From the NCBI GenBank assembly GCA_035250485.1, contig DATFFB010000053.1, forward strand, positions 1 to 8,917: DNA of 8,917 nucleotides. Reading direction: 5' to 3'. This document shows positions 1 through 4,809 of this stretch, one piece after another. The notes under the pieces were generated by a model. It was not told the origin of the DNA. It saw nothing but the letters and a program-made list of their open reading frames with translations, and did no database searches. Both the position numbers and the translations under genes were made by a program. How positions within the stretch are numbered: position 1 is the stretch's first letter; every line of letters starts with the position of its first letter. Source of the stretch: JACCTH01 sp035250485 (GTDB lineage Bacteria > Actinomycetota > Acidimicrobiia > Spongiisociales > ZC4RG35).

Positions 1-1449
1 CCGCGCGGAGCCAACCGTGAACGCCGTCAAGGCCTGGTCGAGGGTCAGGCCTTGGTCGATTTGCAGCGGCTTTTGATCCCGGTGGAGCGGATGGCGGCGA
101 GTAACTGCCACCTCGATTTGCTCGAAGACGTTCGCCGTCGACACCGGCCAATCAGAGCCCATGGCCAGAGGCACGCCGGCTGCGTCAAGAGATGCAAACG
201 GGTACTGGTTCGCGACCGACCTCGGACCCAGAAAGGGGAGGGTGAGCTCGGTCATCTGTGGTTCATTGCAGGCCCAGAGCGCCTGAACGTTGGCGGTAGC
301 ACCGGTCTTCTTGAAGTTCGCGACGTCGCTCGGATCGATCACCTGCAGGTGAGCTAGGTGGTGGCGTAGATCTTGTGCGGTCCGCAGCCGGTCAAGGGCG
401 GAGAGGGCATTGCGAACCGCGCGGCTGCCGAGAGCATGAAAGTGACATTGGAAACCGAGACGATCGAGACAGGAAACGATCTCGACGAGGTCATCTGGTT
501 CTATGAAGTCGATCCCCGAGTTCGTCGTCGGGGACCCGGCCGCGTCGAGATATGGTTCGACGAGGGCAGCGGTGTAGTTCTCGACGATCCCATCGAGCAT
601 CAGCTTGACCGAGGTAGGACGGAAGCCGGGAGCCTGGCACGCCCGCCGTCCCATGAGGTCGCTGATTTGCTCGAAACCTCGATGGCGATCCCACCAAAGA
701 GCGGCCACCACCGAGGCCACCAGCTCGCCCCGACCGGCGAGGGCGAGATAAGCCGCTTCATGCTCCGGTTCTGTGGCCGCGTCCTGCCAGCCGGTGATGC
801 CACACGAGAGGAGGTACTCCTGCCCCGCGGCCAGCGCTCTCTCCCACTCGGTTGCCGCCGTCGGCGGAAGGATCGCTTCGATCAGCGCCATTGCTCCCTC
901 ATGGAGGGTTCCCTGCGGGGAACCATTCGCCCGACGTTCAATACGACCGTCGGGCGGGTCGGGGGTGCCCCCGGAGATCCCGGCCCGGGCCAGGGCGGCC
1001 GAGTTGACCCAAGCGCCGTGTCCGTCCCGGTTGTACAAGAACGCCGGTCGGCCTCCGGTGACTTGGTCGAGAAGGCCGGCCGACGGCGTGCCGCCCGGAA
1101 ACCAGTCGAGCGCCCAACCACCGCCCCAAATCCACTCCGTTTCGGAATGGGCTTTGGCGTAGCTCGCCACCCGATCGAGCGCCTCGGCCGCGGAACGAGC
1201 GCTATCGAGAGAGCAGCGCAGAAGGTTCAGCCCTCCGGTCACGGGGTGCACGTGAGCATCGATAAATCCAGGCGTCACCAGCCCGCCTCCTGCATCGATG
1301 ACCTCGGAGCGAGCGCCCCGCCACGCCCTCACGTCGGAACCGACGTCGACGATCCTTCCCGCCTTGATCGCCACCGAACCGGGCGCGGGCTCGGCTCCCC
1401 CCGTGAAGATCACGCCGTTGACGACCAGTAAATCGGCCCCAGAGTTCAT
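1..1449 (-). CDS. YtcJ-type metal-dependent amidohydrolase (amidohydrolase family 3), C-terminus off the left edge
   Basis: The minus strand is open for 483 codons from ATG at 1449 to the window edge with no stop. The translation shows the ordered landmarks of the YtcJ-like branch of the amidohydrolase superfamily: an N-terminal beta segment (LVVNGVIFTGG, residues 8-18), the metal-binding HVH motif (H66, H68) after TPGFIDA, a VKLMLDG segment whose K282 fits the bridging carboxylated lysine, CHFHALG (H336, H338), LAHLQ (H367) and GSDWP with catalytic-type D433. Family members are usually about 530-560 residues, so roughly 50-70 are missing. The family hydrolyses C-N bonds in amides, ureas or ring compounds, probably in the cytoplasm; no signal peptide is seen. 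The substrate cannot be told from sequence. There is no clear Shine-Dalgarno; a -10-like box lies 9 bases upstream. The gene diverges from the MmcQ-like gene. Family assignment is secure, substrate unknown. Confidence 0.93.
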   Translation of the reverse strand, partial: MNSGADLLVVNGVIFTGGAEPAPGSVAIKAGRIVDVGSDVRAWRGARSEVIDAGGGLVTPGFIDAHVHPVTGGLNLLRCSLDSARSAAEALDRVASYAKAHSETEWIWGGGWALDWFPGGTPSAGLLDQVTGGRPAFLYNRDGHGAWVNSAALARAGISGGTPDPPDGRIERRANGSPQGTLHEGAMALIEAILPPTAATEWERALAAGQEYLLSCGITGWQDAATEPEHEAAYLALAGRGELVASVVAALWWDRHRGFEQISDLMGRRACQAPGFRPTSVKLMLDGIVENYTAALVEPYLDAAGSPTTNSGIDFIEPDDLVEIVSCLDRLGFQCHFHALGSRAVRNALSALDRLRTAQDLRHHLAHLQVIDPSDVANFKKTGATANVQALWACNEPQMTELTLPFLGPRSVANQYPFASLDAAGVPLAMGSDWPVSTANVFEQIEVAVTRRHPLHRDQKPLQIDQGLTLDQALTAFTVGSAR

Positions 1450-1458
1450 GGGAGGCAG

Positions 1459-1464
1459 AAAATA
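1459..1464 (-). promoter_or_regulatory. Possible -10 box for the amidohydrolase gene
   Basis: Read on the minus strand this is TATTTT, ending 9 bases before the ATG at 1449. Transcription would begin about 2-3 bases before the start codon, which fits the absence of a Shine-Dalgarno sequence. No convincing -35 box was found, so the call is tentative. Confidence 0.3.
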
Positions 1465-1483
1465 CCCCCAGCGTCGACCGGAC

Positions 1484-1489
1484 CAGAAT
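1484..1489 (+). promoter_or_regulatory. Possible -10 box for the MmcQ-like gene (leaderless spacing)
   Basis: CAGAAT matches 4 of 6 positions of TATAAT and is followed by exactly 6 bases before the GTG at 1496, the spacing expected if transcription starts on the start codon. No ribosome binding site precedes that GTG. The first two positions fit poorly, so this is weak support for the chosen start. Confidence 0.25.
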
Positions 1490-1495
1490 CAGCCG

Positions 1496-1855
1496 GTGAG
1501 CAAAGATCCGCTCGAGGCCCTGCGGGCAATCTGCCTGGCACTACCCGAGACCACAGAACGTTTAAGTCACGGGGAGCCGACCTGGTTCATCAGAGGCAAG
1601 AAGGTGTTCGTCTCGTATGCCGACCATCATCACGACGACCGCCTTGGCTTCTGGTGCGCGGCTCCGCTTGGAATTCAAGAGTCCCGGGTGGCGGCGGCGC
1701 CGACTCGTTTCTTTCGTCCTCCCTATGTCGGCCATCGGGGCTGGTTGGGCGTCTATCTCGATGTCCCGGTCGACTGGGACGAGATCACCGAAATCGTCGA
1801 GGACGCCTACCGATTGATCGCCCCGACCTCGCTTGCGAAAAGACTTGATTCCTAG
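1496..1855 (+). CDS. MmcQ/YjbR-family protein
   Basis: The 119-residue product, starting VSKDPLEALRAICLALPE, matches the small MmcQ/YjbR family in length and pattern: an N-terminal helix ending in LALPETTE, then SHGEPTWFIRGKKVFVSY, a histidine-rich HHHDDR turn leading into LGFWCAA, a GWLGVYLD strand and a closing helix VDWDEITEIVEDAYRLIAP. The family has a compact CyaY-like fold and is sometimes called DNA-binding; its role is not firmly established. Here it is probably a cytoplasmic single-domain protein. GTG at 1496 was chosen because homology begins there. An in-frame ATG at 1448 would add 16 residues unlike the family and would overlap the start of the divergent amidohydrolase. It converges with the caspase-like gene, leaving only 11 bases between them. 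Family secure, start moderately so, function unknown. Confidence 0.85.
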   Translation: MSKDPLEALRAICLALPETTERLSHGEPTWFIRGKKVFVSYADHHHDDRLGFWCAAPLGIQESRVAAAPTRFFRPPYVGHRGWLGVYLDVPVDWDEITEIVEDAYRLIAPTSLAKRLDS

Positions 1856-1867
1856 GCGACGGCGCCT
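1854..1867. terminator. Small hairpin between convergent genes, possible bidirectional terminator
   Basis: AGGCG and CGCCT pair across a 4-base loop (ACGG) and occupy the whole space between the TAG of the MmcQ-like gene and the TAA of the caspase-like gene, touching both stop codons. The stem is only 5 bp and no T-tract follows on either strand, so termination here is a suggestion from position rather than from strength. Confidence 0.3.
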
Positions 1868-2430
1868 TAGAGCTGGTAGGCAGTGAACCCCGTCTCTTCA
1901 TTGAGCCCGGAGTACGTATCGGCCAGCTTGTCAATGAGCGACTTGGCGTTGGAGTATTCCCGAGCCCGGTCCAGGATCAGGAGATCCATGGCGGCGCTGT
2001 CGATCCAATCGACGGCTTTCGTGTAGCCGGTGGCGGCTGCAGCCCCGGTTTGTTCGAGAAAGTCATAAACCTGGTCCTCGCCGAGGGCGGTCCAACAGCT
2101 GCCGAAATGCACCAGGCATCCGCTGAGCCGGCCCCGCGCCATCTCCGTGAGGCGCTCGACCGCAAGCTCGCTCCCGTCGGCGAGCAACAGGCGTCCACGA
2201 CGGCCGTGAAAAGCGAGATAGAGCACCCCGTAACTCCGATATCGCCGATGCTGGCGCAGGTTGAAGCTCAATTCCTCGATGGTGTTGCAAGTCAGATGGA
2301 TGTATTTGGTGCCGCGGGTCGTGTGGAGTAGTTCGAGAAGCGGGCGAACGCTGAGCCGGTCACCGTCGAGTCGATCGTGCCAGAACGACTCCAAACAGAA
2401 GACGTTGCTACCCCGGTCAAGGCGTGCCAT
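1867..2430 (-). CDS. Small caspase/CHAT-like protein with a His-Cys pair (resembles DUF6642)
   Basis: The 187-residue product has alternating predicted beta strands and helices with two landmark sites: a hydrophobic strand ending in a His-Gly (LYLAFHG, H75) and a second strand ending in a small-residue turn and Cys (LVHFGSC, C112). This His-then-Cys order after hydrophobic strands is the dyad layout of the caspase/CHAT/gingipain clan. The N-terminal NVFCLESFWHD, the SVRPLLELL helix and the TGYTKAVDWIDSAAMDLLILD region resemble, as I recall it, the uncharacterised family DUF6642. No signal peptide, membrane segment or partner domain is present, so it is a soluble single-domain protein. It may be a peptidase or a degenerate relative; activity is unproven. 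It lies 42 bases downstream of the HxlR gene on the same strand but has its own -10-like box. ATG at 2430 fits that box. Fold call moderate, function unknown. Confidence 0.75.
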   Translation of the reverse strand: MARLDRGSNVFCLESFWHDRLDGDRLSVRPLLELLHTTRGTKYIHLTCNTIEELSFNLRQHRRYRSYGVLYLAFHGRRGRLLLADGSELAVERLTEMARGRLSGCLVHFGSCWTALGEDQVYDFLEQTGAAAATGYTKAVDWIDSAAMDLLILDRAREYSNAKSLIDKLADTYSGLNEETGFTAYQL

Positions 2431-2435
2431 GGCGA

Positions 2436-2441
2436 ATTATC
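2436..2441 (-). promoter_or_regulatory. -10 box for the caspase-like gene, leaderless arrangement
   Basis: On the minus strand this reads GATAAT, 5 of 6 positions of TATAAT, followed by 5 bases and then the ATG at 2430. Transcription would start at or within a base of the start codon, and no Shine-Dalgarno is present. The -35 position at a 17-base spacer (TTCGGT) is poor. This suggests the gene can be transcribed separately from the HxlR gene upstream. Confidence 0.45.
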
Positions 2442-2472
2442 GACCGATGCCCTAAAAAACCGAACGGGTCAT

Positions 2473-2913
2473 TCAGAGATACCGGAGCTCAGACGCTGAA
2501 TCGTCGCCTTCTAGGGTGCGATCACAGGTCGGACAGTGCCAACGAGCCTCGAGGGCGGTGCCACAGAGGTCATGGCGGGGGACATCGGCATCCGGCGAGT
2601 GACGCGCTCCCCAGGCGGCTAGCAGTCGCAGGGCCGAGGCCAGCTCCCGGCCCGGTTCGGTGAGTTGGTAGGCCATTCGGGGCGGCCGCTCTTGGTAGTG
2701 GCGGGAAACGATGATCCCCTCCTCATCGAGGCGCTTCAGGCGACTGGCGAGGATGTTGGGGGCGATGCCAGGGACCGAGTCGGTCAGCTCCCCGAAGCGC
2801 CGCGGACCCGACTGCAAGGCGTCGATCAAAAGCAGGGTCCAGCGATCACCCACCCGAGTCAGGGCCGCATCGAGGGGATCGCTCGCCACCGCCTCATCGT
2901 ACGACCGCAGCAT
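2473..2913 (-). CDS. HxlR-family winged-helix transcriptional regulator with C-terminal Cys/His cluster
   Basis: This 146-residue protein has the HxlR signature: DPLDAALTRVGDRWTLLLIDAL (residues 12-33), then RRFGELTDSVPGIAPNILASRLKRLDEEGII (38-68), which contains the recognition helix, and the wing region RMAYQLTEPGREL (79-91). HxlR proteins bind DNA as dimers and usually repress or activate an adjacent gene in response to reactive electrophiles or other small molecules. After the winged helix a short tail carries H114, C117, C127 and C130 (HDLC-x9-CPTC), which could bind zinc or sense redox state; related actinobacterial HxlR proteins often have such a tail. It diverges from the trypsin-PDZ gene over 50 bases holding a TTGCAA operator, so self-regulation and control of the protease are likely. 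The start at 2913 is supported by a -10 box at exact leaderless spacing. Family secure, signal unknown. Confidence 0.92.
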   Translation of the reverse strand: MLRSYDEAVASDPLDAALTRVGDRWTLLLIDALQSGPRRFGELTDSVPGIAPNILASRLKRLDEEGIIVSRHYQERPPRMAYQLTEPGRELASALRLLAAWGARHSPDADVPRHDLCGTALEARWHCPTCDRTLEGDDSASELRYL

Positions 2914-2919
2914 TCATCC

Positions 2920-2925
2920 ATGTTA
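2920..2925 (-). promoter_or_regulatory. -10 box for the HxlR gene, leaderless spacing
   Basis: On the minus strand this reads TAACAT (TANNNT), followed by exactly 6 bases and then the ATG at 2913, so transcription would begin on the A of the start codon. The DNA directly upstream, where the -10/-35 spacer falls, is the TTGCAA operator. A repressor bound there would block RNA polymerase. No good -35 box was found. Confidence 0.5.
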
Positions 2926-2942
2926 ACTTGCAACTTGCAAGT
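2926..2942. promoter_or_regulatory. Likely HxlR operator: tandem ACTTGCA with a 10-bp perfect palindrome
   Basis: ACTTGCA occurs twice head to tail (2926-2932 and 2933-2939), and the second copy extends into the perfect palindrome ACTTGCAAGT (2933-2942). The 6-bp palindrome TTGCAA thus appears twice, 7 bp apart. The element sits in the 50-base gap between the divergent HxlR and protease genes and overlaps the promoter zones of both. Since HxlR proteins commonly bind palindromes beside their own gene, this is the natural binding site. The link is inferred, but the repeat is directly visible. Confidence 0.65.
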
Positions 2943-2950
2943 CACTATCT

Positions 2951-2960
2951 AAGGAGGAGG
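2951..2960 (+). promoter_or_regulatory. Strong Shine-Dalgarno of the trypsin-PDZ gene
   Basis: AAGGAGGAGG precedes the ATG at 2964, with the GGAGG core 6 bases from it. This fixes the start at 2964 rather than at the upstream in-frame TTG at 2928, which lies inside the operator. It is the only strong ribosome binding site seen at a gene start in this window, so this gene has a true leader while several neighbours look leaderless. Confidence 0.75.
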
Positions 2961-2963
2961 GTG

Positions 2964-3848
2964 ATGGCGGCGCTGTTGGATGAATTGGGAGCGGCCCTGC
3001 GCGAGACGGCAACACAGGTGGGGCCAAGGGTGGTCGGGGTCGGAAACCGCTCCGCGGCCGGATCGGGAGTGGTGACAGGTGACGGGCAGGTCCTGACCAA
3101 CGCCCACAACCTCTCCGGCGATGGAGTCACCGTCACCTTTCATGACGAGAGGAAGGTGCAAGCCGAGGTTCTCGGGGTCGACGTGGACGGCGATCTGGCC
3201 GTGCTCGGGGCCTCCACGGAAGGAATTGAGCCGGTGACCTGGTCGACCGCAGAAGTGGCACCGGGACTACCTCTAATCGGAGTTGCGCGTCCGGGCGGTC
3301 GCGATCTGCGGGTCACCTTCGGATTTGTGTCCGGCGCCAATCGGAGCTTTCGAGGTCCGCGAGGCCGAAAGATCGCGGGAGGTTTCGAACACACCGCTCC
3401 CCTACTCCCGGGTTCCTCGGGCGGCCCCGTGGTCGACACCTCGGGCGGCCTGCTGGGGATCAACACGCACCGACTGGGAGGCGGGTTCTACCTGGCACTG
3501 CCGGCGGATCAAGACCTGAAGTCCCGCATCGAGTCCCTGGCTGCCGGGAAAGCGCCCAAGACCCGCCGGTTAGGAGTGGCGTTGGCCCCGGCCCGGGTGG
3601 CGGCCCACCTCAGGCGGGCGGTGGGGTTGGACGAGCGAGACGGCCTTCTGGTGCGAGGGGTCGAGGAGGGTGGACCCGCCGACACGGCCGGCGTCCGCGA
3701 AGGCGACCTCATCGTCGCCGCCGGTGGTGAAGCTACGAAGGCCCTTGACGATCTGCACCGGGTCCTTGTCAACGCGGGGCCGACCCTCGAGCTGAGCTTG
3801 GTCCGGGGCAACGACGAGTCGAAAGCCACCGTCAGCTTCCCCGATTAA
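2964..3848 (+). CDS. HtrA-like trypsin-PDZ serine protease, apparently cytosolic
   Basis: The 294-residue product has a chymotrypsin-fold protease domain (about 20-190) and one PDZ domain (about 200-292). The catalytic triad is readable: H48 in LTNAHNL, D77 in DVDGDLAVL and S152 in GSSGGP; S34-G35 in AGSGVV fits the usual HtrA N-terminal strand. The PDZ part contains the GLLVRGVEEGGPADTAGVREGDLIVAAGG pattern (carboxylate-binding loop, then the A-G-(hydrophobic)-x-x-GD signature). HtrA proteases degrade or check misfolded proteins and are usually periplasmic or membrane anchored. This one starts MAALLDELGAALRET with no signal peptide or membrane helix, so it is predicted to act in the cytoplasm. 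It is shorter than DegP, with one PDZ and no long LA loop. The neighbouring HxlR regulator, diverging across the TTGCAA operator, probably controls it. A hairpin 13 bases past the stop ends the unit. The protein targets are unknown. Confidence 0.92.
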   Translation: MAALLDELGAALRETATQVGPRVVGVGNRSAAGSGVVTGDGQVLTNAHNLSGDGVTVTFHDERKVQAEVLGVDVDGDLAVLGASTEGIEPVTWSTAEVAPGLPLIGVARPGGRDLRVTFGFVSGANRSFRGPRGRKIAGGFEHTAPLLPGSSGGPVVDTSGGLLGINTHRLGGGFYLALPADQDLKSRIESLAAGKAPKTRRLGVALAPARVAAHLRRAVGLDERDGLLVRGVEEGGPADTAGVREGDLIVAAGGEATKALDDLHRVLVNAGPTLELSLVRGNDESKATVSFPD

Positions 3849-3860
3849 TTAGCGAACCCA

Positions 3861-3896
3861 GGGCTCGTGACATCCCTGTGGGGGTGTCGCGAGCCC
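3861..3896 (+). terminator. Hairpin terminator after the trypsin-PDZ gene
   Basis: GGGCTCGTGACA (3861-3872) pairs with TGTCGCGAGCCC (3885-3896) in a 12-bp stem with a single G-U wobble and a 12-base loop. It begins 13 bases after the stop codon. No T-tract follows, as in the tailless terminators described in high-GC actinobacteria. The hairpin also covers in-frame GTG codons at 3878 and 3884 of the next gene, which argues that its true start is further downstream. Confidence 0.7.
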
Positions 3897-3912
3897 ACAG
3901 AACAGCGTTTCA

Positions 3913-3918
3913 TACACT
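3913..3918 (+). promoter_or_regulatory. -10 box for the DUF2238-like gene, leaderless spacing
   Basis: TACACT (TANNNT) is followed by 7 bases and then the GTG at 3926. Transcription would begin at or next to that GTG, supporting it as start codon. The -35 region falls at the foot of the preceding hairpin and shows no good match. Confidence 0.45.
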
Positions 3919-3925
3919 CGCCGCC

Positions 3926-4525
3926 GTGTGGCAGCGGCTCCTCTCCCGTCCGGCGTTACTCGGTTTCGTAGTCGCGTACTACGTCGGGTTCATTGCCTTG
4001 GGGATTGCCACCGACAATCGACAGACCGCGTTCTACGCCGGGTTCATCGCAGTGGCGTTCTTTGGACTCCTGTACTGGGATCTCCGACGGCACTTCTCCG
4101 ATTTCATCCTCTGGGGCATCGCACTGTGGGGAGCACTTCACATGGCGGGCGGCATGATCCCTATCGAGGAAGGGCGGATTCTCTACAACGTTCAACTTCT
4201 TTCGTTTCTGCGCTTCGACCAATTAGTCCACGCCATCGGTTTCGGCTTTGCCGGCCTCGCCTTCGCGGAGTCTGTCCACCCAAAGCCCGGATCGGGAGCT
4301 CTCTTGGCTCTGATGGGCGGCCTCGGCTTTGGTGCTCTCAACGAGATGTTCGAATTTCTCATCACTCGATTCGTGCCCGACACCAACATCGGCGGGTTTG
4401 AAAACACCGGCTGGGATCTGGTGGCTAACACGGTCGGTGCGAGCCTCGCCGCCCTATGGGTCCACAGGAGCACTCAATCTCGAATCGCTTCGTCGAGCGA
4501 AGGAACGATCAACTCGTCCTCATAG
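3926..4525 (+). CDS. DUF2238 (YjdF)-like multi-pass membrane protein
   Basis: The 199-residue product has about five to six hydrophobic segments (near residues 10-27, 34-50, 59-78, 100-115, 122-137 and 165-178). Conserved polar residues sit inside or beside the later ones: D98 and H102 in FDQLVHAIGFG, N139/E140/E143 in GALNEMFEF, N160 in ENTGWD, D164 and N168 in WDLVANTVGA. This spacing of D-x3-H, NExxE and D-x3-N matches what I know of the DUF2238/YjdF inner-membrane family, whose biochemical role is unknown; the buried polar residues suggest a metal site or an enzyme. GTG at 3926 was preferred over in-frame GTG codons at 3878 and 3884 because those lie in the terminator hairpin and a -10 box fits 3926. 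The C-terminal tail (STQSRIASSSEGTINSSS) is serine-rich and is encoded entirely opposite the end of the STAS gene. Family likely, start probable. Confidence 0.8.
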   Translation: MWQRLLSRPALLGFVVAYYVGFIALGIATDNRQTAFYAGFIAVAFFGLLYWDLRRHFSDFILWGIALWGALHMAGGMIPIEEGRILYNVQLLSFLRFDQLVHAIGFGFAGLAFAESVHPKPGSGALLALMGGLGFGALNEMFEFLITRFVPDTNIGGFENTGWDLVANTVGASLAALWVHRSTQSRIASSSEGTINSSS

Positions 4526-4809
4526 CCAGCCACGCGAAATGCCCAAGCCGCTGACGAATCCGTCCGGGCGACGATAAGCAAGCGCCGTCCCCCGGCAAGG
4601 TCACGACGGGCATGGTCGACGGTTCGCATGCCGGCACTATCAATGAAGTTGACCTCATTCATATCGAGGATGACCTTCGCCGCCTCAGTTGCCTCAAGGG
4701 CCGTCGTCAGGGATTCGGCGCTGGTGAGATCCAAATCGCCCCACAACGTCAGCACCTCCGTCTCGTCGATTCGAGAGCGCTCGATCGAAAGGGTGCCGTT
4801 GTCGTTCAC
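4474..4809 (-). CDS. STAS-domain anti-anti-sigma factor (RsbV/SpoIIAA-like)
   Basis: The 111-residue product is a single STAS domain: an N-terminal strand, VLTLWGDLDLTSAESLTTALE (19-39), then KVILDMNEVNFIDSAGMRTV (45-64). S58 in the IDSAGM motif is the expected phosphorylation site, and the domain ends with the usual amphipathic helix. Such proteins bind an RsbW-type kinase when unphosphorylated, freeing the kinase's target, classically a sigma factor. The GTG start overlaps the TGA of the upstream sensor gene in the 4-base GTGA, so the pair is translationally coupled. The upstream protein carries both a kinase that could phosphorylate S58 and a phosphatase that could remove the phosphate. 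The 3' end overlaps the converging membrane-protein gene by 52 bp. Confidence in fold and role is high. Confidence 0.93.
   Translation of the reverse strand: MNDNGTLSIERSRIDETEVLTLWGDLDLTSAESLTTALEATEAAKVILDMNEVNFIDSAGMRTVDHARRDLAGGRRLLIVARTDSSAAWAFRVAGYEDELIVPSLDEAIRD

Noticed and set aside
373..1431. 352-codon open frame on the plus strand
   Set aside because: It is antisense to the amidohydrolase, whose minus-strand frame shows every family motif. The plus-strand translation is arginine- and proline-rich with no recognisable domain, as expected from a high-GC shadow frame.
2431..2472. Run of T residues on the minus strand after the HxlR stop, considered as an intrinsic terminator
   Set aside because: The stem before the T-run (CCG-TT-CGG) has only 3 bp and a 2-base loop, too weak to call.
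2928..2963. In-frame TTG start 12 codons upstream for the trypsin-PDZ protease
   Set aside because: The TTG lies inside the operator palindrome with no ribosome binding site, whereas the ATG at 2964 has AAGGAGGAGG at correct spacing.
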